Shown here one piece after another: positions 43,801 through 51,710 of a DNA stretch of 64,000 nt. The position numbers were made by a program, and so were the translations under genes. The number at the start of each line of letters is the position of its first letter. The first letter of the stretch is position 1. The notes under the pieces are model-generated. The model did not search any database. It was not told where the DNA came from and worked only from the letters and a program-made list of their open reading frames with translations. The DNA is from Lysinibacillus piscis. Lineage in GTDB: Bacteria; Bacillota; Bacilli; Bacillales_A; Planococcaceae. Location: the NCBI RefSeq assembly GCF_026012395.1, contig NZ_BRZA01000006.1:1-64000 (forward strand), written 5' to 3'.

Positions 43801-45142
43801 CATCATTGATAATATCTACTCGTGGTAACTTCATATTTGTTTCAATCTTTGTAGCGTTTTGAGAAACGACTAAGCGTGCCACGGTACTATTGTAAAATTC
43901 AATATGTTTGGCAACGTTTTTCATCTCATCTTTTTCTTTTGACCAGTTTTCAAATGGCTTGCTGTTGCTTGGATTTGCTGGGTTTTTGTCTGCGTTTTGA
44001 TTTGTCCAATTTTCAAAATTAGTCGTTGGGCTATTTGGCGTCGTAGTGGATGGGCTTTCATTTGTAGAGCTTCCATTATCTGACCAATTAATAAACGCTA
44101 AATTATTGCTCGCAATTCGACCCAACTTCAATGCATCTTGATAGAAGCCTGTAAACTGTAGTGAAGAACGAGCCGCTTCATTAACAAACATCGTTCCTGC
44201 AAATGTAATATTGTCAAATTCAATATAATTACCATTCACAATGACTGTTGCTCCAAAGGAACGACCACCACCATCTAATGTTAAAAATTGCGAGCTTGTA
44301 CCATTCGCATTCAGTGTTAGCTTCGCTATTGAACGAATCGTTTTGCCAGAAAAATCACCTTCAATGAGAGCCCCTTTTAAAACAGGTGCATTATCTTCAT
44401 TAAAAATATGAGCTAAACTTTCTGGGACTGTATAACGATCACCATTAATATAGACGATTTCATCTTCTACACCTGTTACTTTAAACGATGTAGCATCTTG
44501 CTTATGATTTTGTGTACGTACAATAAATGTCGCAAGCTGACCTCGTGTCACCGTATCATATGGTGAGAATGTGACAGGTGTTGTGCCTTCTGCAATTTTT
44601 AAATCAACCAATGTTTGAATATATTGTGCGCCTTTTGTTTTACTATCTACATCTTTGAAGACACCTTTATACTGTGAGGCTACCTCTAAATGAAAAGCAC
44701 GCACTAATAATTCAGCTAATTGTCCACGAGTAATCGCCTCGTTCGGCATAAACGTGTTATTCGCATAGCCTGACATAAGCTCTGCCTTTTGTAGTGCTGC
44801 TATATACTTATAATACTCATTATTTTTAGACACATCTTTAAAATACGGATCATCCACATCATTGACATCTAATTCTAATGCCTTTGCGATGATTTTCGCT
44901 ACCTCCCCACGTGTTACAGCCACATCAGGACGGAATGTATTATCTTTATAGCCATCCATTACTTTTTGCGTATATAATTTCACAATGCTACTATAATGAC
45001 TTGAGTTTTGATCAACATCTTTAAATGGTAGTGTAGCGGCCGCTACTTTTTCCGGCGGTGGTACAACAACCGCAAGTCCACTCGCTCCAAAAACGGTTGC
45101 AATTAATGCTTTATTTACTTTTTGGATTTTTGTCTTATCCAT
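40838..45142 (-). CDS. Large SLH-domain surface protein with repeated beta modules
   Basis: 1434 residues. A signal-type N-terminus (about 1-36) is followed by three SLH domains (about 37-215; 'GYKDNTFRPDVAVTRGE', 'GYANNTFMPNEAITRGQ'). A beta-helix-like module follows (about 225-540; 'ATVIVNGNYIEFDNITF'), interrupted by an Asn/Pro/Ser linker with 'FENWTNQNADKNP'. Four ~100-residue repeats then carry an aromatic strand ('GTYYYIVREK', 'GDYYYYVRKK', 'GTYHYLIMES', 'GSYFYVLRTT'), with SwmB-like domains between and after them. ATG at 45142 follows AGAAAGGAAG; the frame is open to 45304 but that part crosses a terminator. Function unknown. Confidence 0.85.
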   Translation of the reverse strand: MDKTKIQKVNKALIATVFGASGLAVVVPPPEKVAAATLPFKDVDQNSSHYSSIVKLYTQKVMDGYKDNTFRPDVAVTRGEVAKIIAKALELDVNDVDDPYFKDVSKNNEYYKYIAALQKAELMSGYANNTFMPNEAITRGQLAELLVRAFHLEVASQYKGVFKDVDSKTKGAQYIQTLVDLKIAEGTTPVTFSPYDTVTRGQLATFIVRTQNHKQDATSFKVTGVEDEIVYINGDRYTVPESLAHIFNEDNAPVLKGALIEGDFSGKTIRSIAKLTLNANGTSSQFLTLDGGGRSFGATVIVNGNYIEFDNITFAGTMFVNEAARSSLQFTGFYQDALKLGRIASNNLAFINWSDNGSSTNESPSTTTPNSPTTNFENWTNQNADKNPANPSNSKPFENWSKEKDEMKNVAKHIEFYNSTVARLVVSQNATKIETNMKLPRVDIINDVQAFEIHGNIGTLNIDTKTPLTIYGSGNIDWINYNSAKDLKLYIDGRVGTLYVGSGAGRIDIGDYTYVDKVVLPKDGKPNNSFDDFLNDRDNIGGITDPDGKPIDPDDIENQKPTDKTKPTISITTVDILNGSEINAEFTSDEVGTYYYIVREKGAEAPTKRELIDRISVNNVASGTGAAVVGKNKINVKGLAEKQEYVIYIMVVDGAKNASDMASQGFQMKDSSPPKVTSLTVTPLHGGQRAEFSFVASEPGDYYYYVRKKTTAADPTTADIIANPTGKGKAKAGELGISGLLTDLEALSPYQLYVVMKDTSGNNSVDPAVVKEFSTGELDNVPPYVVGGKLFILDEIKNEFYLTVSEELDPLTATNVENYELTGTGIINQGLQKPIRPEHVVYNKAQKRLTFTIPSFTGFVNGDNLVVNISPKVKDLADNEFENITNIPPNSSPRNTAEYIHNDTEWPYLTIIGDPVTNAAKDHTIVEFNATKAGTYHYLIMESGLNLTRDDRLRLIEAVQLNSKTFTVGTADVAIIGSGGNKPAQLGKQKATLPLPNTVPPLDPFKSYSVYMVLRDRSGNVSDIQTKHVIDDQTAPVIESTQLKIAEGDRKGTFSFISDEEGSYFYVLRTTDDTSTLVPTSAEEVIARGQATTMRVGENNINLTFEPHKNYELYVAVRDRYGNATMLQVGTQSKVLTFDGKQEKAMPLTPSGQDSQNRPLGVMAYKFFSDGTPPRVEDPIFKQIEGKIFEVTFSEAVDLTNANFALVNPDTGLPISPAYASWRWEDTATKKDWEPRKLLIEFAAEVKESFNITINATVKDKGGWAFSKDKAEYKYPTKENTITSAKLLPDSHPNLSSDLNVSRKVSVVANLNTDITWSQQYYYAVLGIGYDLTLENAKAVIEKADRKDFSYIPGGAIVSYGKGEIKQPADASSVKTFDAIQTGSDPNSINVFQTNQRLYLFTKDKYGNIVYAKLYSNPMDPAAPNYVIIQARTQ

Positions 45143-45253
45143 CCCATTCTTCCTTTCTTGCCTGTACTCCGATACGCACAAATCGTTTTCTCCTTGTTTA
45201 TATCGACCATTTATATAAGAACCTTCATACATAATAATGAAATTTTTCCGCAC

Positions 45254-45292
45254 AAAAAAGCCAAGGAGCATGTTACTCTCTTGGCTTTCATA
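45254..45292 (-). terminator. Terminator downstream of the diguanylate cyclase gene
   Basis: On the minus strand AAAGCCAAGAGAG pairs with CTCCTTGGCTTT (one bulge) and is followed by a T-run. It lies 150 bases after the cyclase stop and about 110 before the SLH gene start. It could instead be an attenuator in a long SLH leader, since 45293-45438 is otherwise empty apart from a short GGTTAT/ATAACC stem. Confidence 0.75.
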
Positions 45293-45438
45293 ATATATAG
45301 GCACATTTTATCGTACTTGTGGGGTTATAAGGGAAAGGGGGATAACCTTATATTTTTCAAGTCGATAAAAATGGTGTCCTGCCATAATCTATCTATAGTT
45401 TACCCGAATTATCTATTCTTTAATCATTCAAACGCAAA

Positions 45439-47022
45439 TTAATGCTGGTCTGCCTGTATCACACAATTACGTCCTGCTTCCTTGGCACGATACAGTGCAT
45501 TATCTGCTGCCTCAATAAGCTCTTTTCGATTTGTAGCACTTTGAGGATATGTTGCTACACCTGCTGATAGTGTCACAGGATAGCCACATGGACTCACACT
45601 ATGCATCATTTTTTTGCGCAATTGTTCTGCTATCTCTTTTGCTTCCTCAGCATCTGTGTGAGGCAATAATATAATAAACTCCTCTCCACCATAACGACAG
45701 CACACATCTTGCTCTCTTGCTACCTTCTCCATCGTATTCGCCAAAAATTGCAATACTGAATCCCCTACTGGATGACCATATCGATCATTAATCTGTTTAA
45801 AGTTATCCACATCGACTAAAATAATTGCATGCGCTATATTATTGGCACACCATTCAGCTAATATCGCATCAATGGTACGGCGATTTGTCAGCCCTGTTAA
45901 GGCATCCGTTGTCGATTGGTCTTTAAAATAGGAAATTTGGCTTTGTAAAAAGGTTAAATTTTTAATTAATATATTTTTTAAATGATGTGCCTCAAAATAC
46001 CAGCCCTGCACGGATTTCAAACTATCCATATTTTGAGCCATGGCACTTCTTTCTGTGAAGGTAGCCAATTGCTGTAATGGTCGAACAATCCAAGACACAA
46101 TCCAAATAATAATAATAGCTAAAATCATCGTAAACGGAATTGCTTTCACAAGCATATTTTGCAATTGTTCGTTGGAACCATTTAATGCTGCATCTAATGG
46201 ACGTTGTGAAATCACTCCCCAATCCGCTAATGGAATCGGTGCATAACCCGCTAACATCTTGATGCCCTTCGTATTGACAACCTCTTCAGCACCGCTTTCT
46301 CCAATAATCACTTTTCGTACAACTGGGTTTTCCAACACAATATCATTGACACGTTTTTTATCTTGATGATAAATAATACGTCCATCACCATCTACTACAA
46401 ACACATACGAGTCATCGTTATAAAAGTGCTCGCCAAGTATTGTATGGAAAATATTTTTTTCATTTAAATAAATCAAACCACCTAACATACCAAGGTATTT
46501 TCCCTCGTCTGAAATAATCGGTGTAGAAATACAAATAGCTAACTCTCCTACTAGGCTCATATACGGTTTTGAGACAATCGGTACTTTCTTCGTTAGCGCT
46601 TCTTGTGGTCCTGCTGTTGTAAGAATTTGTCCTTTCACATTTAATGATAATGGTGAAACAGATTGCACTTTTCCCTCTGATGTTACGATAAACACTGTAT
46701 TGAATAGCTGATATTGTAATCGTAATCGATCTACTTCTGCATTTAATAGCTCTTCATCATGCATATGATTTTTTAAAATATTGGCACTATAATCCAAAAC
46801 ACCGAATGTTTCCTGTAAGCGTCCATTACTTGTTGTTGCCAATTTTTGAGCGTATACTCGATTCATTTCTAATGTATGGGTTCGGACTGAATCAATATTT
46901 GCCTGATAGCCATTCCAAACAAAACTAATACTTGAAAGCATGAATATCGTAATGATAATGCCAATAATCAAATGCGCTAATTTAATCTTTCTCCAAATCT
47001 CTTTATAGTGTTGAATACGCAT
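45439..47022 (-). CDS. Membrane diguanylate cyclase with Cache sensor
   Basis: 527 residues. A membrane segment (about 15-37) and a second (about 285-308) flank an extracellular dCache-type domain ('GKYLGMLGGLIYLNEKN', 'YVFVVDGDGRIIYHQ'). A HAMP-like stretch is followed by a GGDEF domain (about 360-525) with active-site GGEEF ('CCRYGGEEFIILLP'). An RxxD inhibitory site (REQD) lies five residues before it. It therefore probably makes c-di-GMP in response to an outside signal and is product-inhibited. ATG at 47022 follows GGAGGTG, which lies inside the earlier TTG-started frame. Confidence 0.93.
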   Translation of the reverse strand: MRIQHYKEIWRKIKLAHLIIGIIITIFMLSSISFVWNGYQANIDSVRTHTLEMNRVYAQKLATTSNGRLQETFGVLDYSANILKNHMHDEELLNAEVDRLRLQYQLFNTVFIVTSEGKVQSVSPLSLNVKGQILTTAGPQEALTKKVPIVSKPYMSLVGELAICISTPIISDEGKYLGMLGGLIYLNEKNIFHTILGEHFYNDDSYVFVVDGDGRIIYHQDKKRVNDIVLENPVVRKVIIGESGAEEVVNTKGIKMLAGYAPIPLADWGVISQRPLDAALNGSNEQLQNMLVKAIPFTMILAIIIIWIVSWIVRPLQQLATFTERSAMAQNMDSLKSVQGWYFEAHHLKNILIKNLTFLQSQISYFKDQSTTDALTGLTNRRTIDAILAEWCANNIAHAIILVDVDNFKQINDRYGHPVGDSVLQFLANTMEKVAREQDVCCRYGGEEFIILLPHTDAEEAKEIAEQLRKKMMHSVSPCGYPVTLSAGVATYPQSATNRKELIEAADNALYRAKEAGRNCVIQADQH

Positions 47023-47244
47023 CCATTTCACCTCCAACTATAGAACTAGCTTGTTTATATTAAAACATATAAACAGCTAAATACACACCAAAATATTTAT
47101 CTTTAACCCATATATACCCATTAAATTCTCAATAAAAGTATATTAGTAAATTAACATAGCCAAATAACAAAATATCCTGTTATAATACTGATAATAAAAA
47201 TATATTCTGTATTAATACAATTTCATTCATGGGAGCTGAGAAAT

Positions 47245-48429
47245 TTGAGCATACTAAAGGGGTTAAAAATTCTCGATTTTTCCGCATTATTGCCAGGTCC
47301 AATGGCAACGATGCTCTTTGCTGATTTAGGAGCGGAAGTTATTCACGTAGAGTCATCTAAACGCGTTGATTTGATTCGCATTATGCCACCGTATGACGAA
47401 GACCGTGAAGCCTATATTCATCAATATTTAAATCGCTCTAAAAAATCGTTAACATTAAATTTAAAAGCACCTGAAGCTGTGGATATCGTCAAGTCACTTG
47501 TCCAAGAATATGACATTATTATTGAAGGCTTTCGCCCAGGTGTTATGAAACGGCTTGGTATTGATTACGATGCGTTAAAGACGGTTAATCCACAACTTAT
47601 TTATTGCTCCATTACAGGTTATGGGCAAACAGGTCCTTACAGCAATCGTCCTGGACATGACAACAACTATCTATCATTAGCTGGTATTGCTGATTATTCT
47701 CGTCATCAAAATAAAAAGCCTGTTGCTATGGGCATTCAATTAGCAGATATCACAGGTGGGGCGATGCATGCCGCAGTAGGTATACTTGCCGCAGCCTTAC
47801 ATCGTGAAAAAACAGGTGAAGGACAGTATATTGATGTCAGTATTTTAGATGCTACTTTTTCATTAAATGCTATCTATGGTCCTGCTTATATTAGTGGCGG
47901 ACATACACCACAGCCTGAACAGGAAATATTAAATGGTGGTAGTTATTACGATTACTATAAAACAAAGGATGGTCGTTTTTTTTCTGTTGGTAGCTTAGAG
48001 CCTCAATTCCGTAAGTTACTTTGCGAGGCATTGGATATTCCCGAGTTGATTCATAATACATTCAATGATTCTCACTATACACAAATTCGTTTTAAAGAGG
48101 CGGTACAGGATGCGTTTTTATCGAAAACGTATGCAGAATGGCTGGAAGTTTTTAATGAGGAATTTGAAGGCTGTGTGGAACCTGTTTTAACATTTCCTGA
48201 AGCCTGTGAACATCCTCAGCTACAGGCCCGTGGTATGCTTGTGGATATTCCAAAACATGACGGTACATCACAGCAGCAAATCGCCTCTGCCCTGAAATTC
48301 CACAGTCATGAGCCTGTGTATAAACATGTAGGTGCTAAATTAGGTGAGCATAATGAGGAAGTTTTATCTGGGATTGGCTACGATGAGGAGCATATTGCTG
48401 AATTAGTCCAACGAGGCATTTTACAATAA
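47245..48429 (+). CDS. CaiB/BaiF (class III) CoA-transferase
   Basis: 394 residues, the family's normal length. It moves CoA between acyl groups in the cytosol; the substrates are unknown. The N-terminal motif 'LKILDFSALLPGPMATMLFADLGAEVIHVE' region, 'ITGYGQTGPYSNRPGHDNNY' and 'ADITGGAMHAAVGILAAL'-like segment are characteristic. The start is TTG at 47245 behind GGGAG. It is a single gene with its own terminator. A TATAAT at 47181-47186 may be its -10. The rest of 47038-47180 is AT-rich without a recognisable gene. Confidence 0.93.
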   Translation: MSILKGLKILDFSALLPGPMATMLFADLGAEVIHVESSKRVDLIRIMPPYDEDREAYIHQYLNRSKKSLTLNLKAPEAVDIVKSLVQEYDIIIEGFRPGVMKRLGIDYDALKTVNPQLIYCSITGYGQTGPYSNRPGHDNNYLSLAGIADYSRHQNKKPVAMGIQLADITGGAMHAAVGILAAALHREKTGEGQYIDVSILDATFSLNAIYGPAYISGGHTPQPEQEILNGGSYYDYYKTKDGRFFSVGSLEPQFRKLLCEALDIPELIHNTFNDSHYTQIRFKEAVQDAFLSKTYAEWLEVFNEEFEGCVEPVLTFPEACEHPQLQARGMLVDIPKHDGTSQQQIASALKFHSHEPVYKHVGAKLGEHNEEVLSGIGYDEEHIAELVQRGILQ

Positions 48430-48435
48430 TACTAA

Positions 48436-48477
48436 AAAGTGTCTACTATCGTCATAATTCGACAATAGTAGACACTT
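48436..48477 (+). terminator. Terminator of the CoA-transferase gene
   Basis: AGTGTCTACTATCG pairs with CGACAATAGTAGACACT (one extra base pair bulge) a few bases after the stop codon. Confidence 0.8.
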
Positions 48478-48489
48478 CTCCTACGACAG

Positions 48490-48636
48490 TTATCTACATA
48501 AATTAGCTACTTATCCATAGATTTTTACACTTACCCACAGACTTATCCACAAAAATAACTGTCTACTTGTTGAAATTTGCTTGAAAATAACCTCTATCAT
48601 CAAGCAGTGTGGATTACCTGCATAACTTGTGGATAA
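48490..48636. other. Cluster of six DnaA boxes
   Basis: Consensus TTATCCACA occurs exactly at 48543-48551 (plus) and 48628-48636 (minus). One-mismatch forms are at 48490-48498 (TTATCTACA), 48511-48519 (TTATCCATA), 48531-48539 (TTACCCACA) and 48608-48616 (minus, TAATCCACA). Four boxes point one way and two the other, within 147 bases, between two terminators and outside any gene. No dnaA, dnaN or replication gene is in the window, so this is not the usual oriC context. It resembles the DnaA-box clusters found away from oriC in B. subtilis, or a datA/DARS-type element. Confidence 0.75.
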
Positions 48637-48654
48637 AATGTTTAAAACTTTATA

Positions 48655-48694
48655 AAAGACGTTCAAGACCATGTCCTGAACGCCTCTTTTTATT
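48655..48694. terminator. Terminator at the far side of the DnaA-box cluster
   Basis: CGTTCAAGAC (48659-48668 region) pairs with GTCCTGAACG with one mismatch over a 3-base loop. A T-run follows on the plus strand (CTCTTTTTATT), and TCTTTTAT follows on the minus strand. It may end transcripts from both sides. Confidence 0.7.
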
Positions 48695-48830
48695 CATCTA
48701 GAAAGGCAAATGAGCTCATCGGACTTTCACTCATAAGTTGGTAGCCCATGCGTCTCGTCACGAATGGCTCATTGCCGACACTAGTCATGGCTAGCGCTAT
48801 CATTATAATGCACAATTTACTGACAATCAT
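48690..48830 (-). CDS. Possible 46-residue exported or membrane peptide
   Basis: An ORF of 46 codons that starts 'MIVSKLCIIMIALAM', a Lys followed by a hydrophobic stretch like a small signal peptide, and continues polar ('VTRRMGYQLM', 'SSFAFLDE'). It ends at TAA inside the flank of a terminator hairpin. AAGAGGT lies 14 bases upstream of the ATG, rather far. The ATG with ideal spacing (48835-48837) opens a 6-codon frame instead. A possible promoter is TTGTGG with TATAAG 16 bases on. No relative is known to me. It could be chance. Confidence 0.35.
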   Translation of the reverse strand: MIVSKLCIIMIALAMTSVGNEPFVTRRMGYQLMSESPMSSFAFLDE

Positions 48831-48863
48831 ACATCATTTTATTACCTCTTACTTATAACAGTA

Positions 48864-48893
48864 GACGGTTGTACCACAAAAAAGTTACAACCA
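48864..48893 (-). other. Stem-loop after the HPP protein gene
   Basis: GGTTGTA and TACAACC form a 7-bp stem around a loop containing six T, just after the HPP gene stop. It may act as a weak terminator. Confidence 0.4.
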
Positions 48894-48900
48894 TTTATCA

Positions 48901-49470
48901 TTACCAAAATAGCGGATATTTTCGTGTGTCTCGTAAGTTATTAATAATTAACCCTAATAGTACGATCAAAACTGTACCGATTAAAACAGGTGTGAATAAA
49001 TAGCTCCATCCATAGCCATTTAACAAAATAATAATCGGATTTGCTGCTGCGGGTGGATGAATTATGCCAAGAAACGCCATACAAAAAATAGTTAGCCCAA
49101 CAGCCAAACCAATCGTCACAATACTTGTCCCTAATAAAGAGTGTATGATTAACCCAATCATCGCTGATAAACAATGACCACCTATAATATTCCTTGGCTG
49201 TGATAATGGCGCATTCCAAACGACAAATACTAATACACAGCTTCCGCCAAGTGATGCCATTAACCAAGTAGCTCCTGTGTAATTGGTTAATGCAAATAAG
49301 ATGGTAATACACATTAGCCCACCAACAGCACCCGTAATGGCATCTGCGAAATTAGTACGTGAAGGTGCTCGTCCACCGCCACGCATTTTCGCTATGTATG
49401 CTTTTATCATATGATTTTCTTGTTCTTTTTTTGCTGGCTTCCATTTCACTCGCCTCTGTGCCAATTCCAA
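48901..49470 (-). CDS. HPP-family membrane protein
   Basis: 189 residues with four hydrophobic segments (about 44-62, 68-86, 97-135, 158-178). The family signature His-Pro-Pro is present in 'GIIHPPAAANPIIILL', and 'LGGSCVLVFVVWNAPLSQPRN' is also typical. Some family members transport nitrite in cyanobacteria and plants; the role here is unknown. The TTG start at 49470 is supported by AAAGGTGGTAGG. A later GTG or ATG (residue 21) is possible. Confidence 0.85.
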   Translation of the reverse strand: MELAQRRVKWKPAKKEQENHMIKAYIAKMRGGGRAPSRTNFADAITGAVGGLMCITILFALTNYTGATWLMASLGGSCVLVFVVWNAPLSQPRNIIGGHCLSAMIGLIIHSLLGTSIVTIGLAVGLTIFCMAFLGIIHPPAAANPIIILLNGYGWSYLFTPVLIGTVLIVLLGLIINNLRDTRKYPLFW

Positions 49471-49614
49471 TATAACCTACCACCTTTGTATGTTTTAATT
49501 TCGTTCTATTATACCAACTCCTAACCAGAAATCAACCGCCTTGCGCAAAAAAACAGCAGACTAGCTACATAATAGCTAATCTGCTCATTTTGTGAAAAAA
49601 TCAAATAGTTAACA

Positions 49615-50946
49615 CTAATCATATTGCCTTTTTACTGTTTTGTAGATACGCATCTTTTTTAGCACGGTTTTAGGAATTTGCATGGTAGCGGTCACGACTC
49701 CAGGATGGCGACCAATTTCGATAGAGCCTGTAATGGTCGTACGATTTAATACCTCTGGCTCGCTCATTTCAAAAAGCTTCGCAGCTCGGCTAATCGCATT
49801 GTCCGTTGCTTCATTTAATGTAGCTCCTGTACCAATAATGGACACTGGAAATGCTTCTTCTACATGCTTCACACCAAACTCTTCCGCTAATTCTTTTGCT
49901 CGACGCTTTTCTTCTTTCGTGAAAGGCTTTGCTGTATATGGTAAATCCTCTTCATTTGGCAATAAAATAGGACCTTCAAGTGAAACTTTTTTCAATACAT
50001 GTACTTGTAATTGCACAATGCCTGACACATCGGTCGTATGCCCGGCAATTTCACCATCTCCCTGCATTGCGTGCATATCTCCAATATAAATACCACCACC
50101 TCGTACTTTTACAGGGCAAATTAATGTGGCACCTTCACGTACACGGCTAATATCCATATGTCCATCTGTTCGATGTGTATCAAGCTCTTCTTTTGTCCAT
50201 GCGTATTCATGTGGAGCACCTACTAAAAACGTGCCAAAATCACCTGCATTGTGAGAATCAGGCATTGCTTTCGATGGCGTAGTACCAAGCTGTCCTAAAA
50301 ATGGGCGCATTCTTGCCATAACTCCGATTAAATCACTTGGCGCTAGCGTCACAACAGGATTTTGCACAGAATTTTCAGGTGTACGCATATAATTCTTTGC
50401 TTCTAATGCGATACGACGAGCTCCTTCACGCCCAACAGTTAACCCCATACCATTTTTGTGATCAAATGCCATTGTATAGCCATTAACCATATGAAATGGT
50501 GCTGTCTCTGTATCACATGTTGCACAGCGAATAGCATGTTGCCCGATACCTTTAATCACTGTATTCGGATAAAGTTTGCCACACCCTGGACATTTCACCG
50601 CTACAAATGGGTCGCCAATACAGCGTTCAGCAAGGACTTCATCATAACCAGAGGCAGTCGCTAGTGATGTCACTTGTATGGATTTAATGTGAATAACAAT
50701 GGCATCTCCTACTTCTGCACCTTCGACAAATACAGGCTTCGTCACCTCATGCCCACCTCGAATTGTTGGTGTTAACATAGGTCCCCAACAACCAGGAGCT
50801 GTATTCGCAATAATCGTGCCCCCATCTTTGACAGGACCTAACATTTCTTGCTGTGGATCAAGAATACCATTAATAAATTCATTCACAAACAATGTCTCAG
50901 CAGCTACTACTTCTTCTTGTTCCTGTACAAATTCTTCATTTTCCAT
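49615..50946 (-). CDS. Acetamidase/formamidase family protein with zinc-ribbon insert
   Basis: 443 residues, related to FmdA/AmdA enzymes that hydrolyse short amides to the acid and ammonia. Family motifs include 'GCWGPMLTPTIRGGHEVTKP' and 'GDMHAMQGDGEIAGHTTDVSG'. At about 130-160 there is a Cys-rich insert with CPGC and, 21 residues on, CATC, which looks like a zinc ribbon. ATG at 50946 follows AAAGGAG. It lies 53 bases after the YvbH homologue on the same strand and may share its transcript. The actual amide substrate is not known. Confidence 0.88.
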   Translation of the reverse strand: MENEEFVQEQEEVVAAETLFVNEFINGILDPQQEMLGPVKDGGTIIANTAPGCWGPMLTPTIRGGHEVTKPVFVEGAEVGDAIVIHIKSIQVTSLATASGYDEVLAERCIGDPFVAVKCPGCGKLYPNTVIKGIGQHAIRCATCDTETAPFHMVNGYTMAFDHKNGMGLTVGREGARRIALEAKNYMRTPENSVQNPVVTLAPSDLIGVMARMRPFLGQLGTTPSKAMPDSHNAGDFGTFLVGAPHEYAWTKEELDTHRTDGHMDISRVREGATLICPVKVRGGGIYIGDMHAMQGDGEIAGHTTDVSGIVQLQVHVLKKVSLEGPILLPNEEDLPYTAKPFTKEEKRRAKELAEEFGVKHVEEAFPVSIIGTGATLNEATDNAISRAAKLFEMSEPEVLNRTTITGSIEIGRHPGVVTATMQIPKTVLKKMRIYKTVKRQYD

Positions 50947-50970
50947 ACTTGTCCACTCCTTTATGTACGA

Positions 50971-50992
50971 CTCTCTACATCCCTGTAGAGAG
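50971..50992 (-). other. Perfect stem-loop between the yvbH-like gene and the acetamidase gene
   Basis: CTCTCTACA (50971-50979) and TGTAGAGAG (50984-50992) form a 9-bp stem with a 4-base loop and no T-run after it. It may be an RNA stability or processing element, or an operator. Confidence 0.5.
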
Positions 50993-50999
50993 CTGATAA

Positions 51000-51614
51000 C
51001 TACTGATTAATATAGAGATTAAAAATATGTGTGAAATCTTCTTTCTTATATTGTTGCTTATGGTCAACTAACCAATCATTCGTAAAACGTGTAATTTCCT
51101 TAAATGATGAGGCTGGTGTAATTGTGTCATTGCCAATACGTCCTAAAGAGGTTGCCGCAATGGACAAACTTCTTTCAGCCATTTCTAGCTTATAGGCATT
51201 ATGCGTTTGCTCATAGCTAATCGCATGTAGTGCCTTATATAAATCTTTAATTTCATCTAAGAAACGTTTGTGGATATCGATAGACAATGCCACATTGCCA
51301 ATTGTAAACTTAATTTCGACATCAAGGTCAATTGTTCCTGCCGTTTCCAAAAATACGTCACTAATGGAATATAAAGAATAGTCATAGCGGCGTAGTAAGC
51401 GTTTCTTGCTCATCGCACTTTCTCCATCCACATGAATAATGGCACGATTTGTAAAGCAATACTCATCTGCTTTTGTTTTAATTAAAAAATAAATTTTTTC
51501 ATCAATTTCGTGGAGAATAAAATCATCGGCATCGGTTTTGTCATAATCCTCTGGTGAAATCACAACCCCAATATCTGACAAGCCAAACGCTTCTGCTGCT
51601 ATTTTTTTAAACAT
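51000..51614 (-). CDS. PH-domain protein, YvbH homologue
   Basis: 204 residues, the same length as B. subtilis YvbH as I recall it. Residues 1-125 form a bacterial PH-like beta domain ('KIYFLIKTKADEYCFTNRAIIHV', cut here to its key part 'EYCFTNRAIIHVDGESAMSKK'). The C-terminal part is helical, matching the YvbH oligomerisation region. The second Met (51614) is 7 bases from AGGAGG, while the first is only 1 base away, so 51614 is chosen. Its function in the cell is unknown. It is divergent from the two-component system. Confidence 0.8.
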   Translation of the reverse strand: MFKKIAAEAFGLSDIGVVISPEDYDKTDADDFILHEIDEKIYFLIKTKADEYCFTNRAIIHVDGESAMSKKRLLRRYDYSLYSISDVFLETAGTIDLDVEIKFTIGNVALSIDIHKRFLDEIKDLYKALHAISYEQTHNAYKLEMAERSLSIAATSLGRIGNDTITPASSFKEITRFTNDWLVDHKQQYKKEDFTHIFNLYINQ

Positions 51615-51710
51615 CTTCATTCCTCCTTGAATAGGTTATACTCTTTGTACGCCTTTTAGGGCATAATGGTTTCAAAGCTTTTAAAATTTTAAATAAGGAC
51701 GTGTCATGCA

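Noticed and set aside
28052-45142. Horizontally acquired island made of SLH genes
   Set aside because: Base composition, start codons and ribosome sites look like the rest of the window, and there are no integrases, tRNA junctions or flanking repeats.
48430-48900. Chromosomal replication origin
   Set aside because: DnaA boxes are present, but dnaA, dnaN, rpmH or gyr genes and an obvious AT-rich unwinding element next to them are lacking; kept as a DnaA-box cluster instead.
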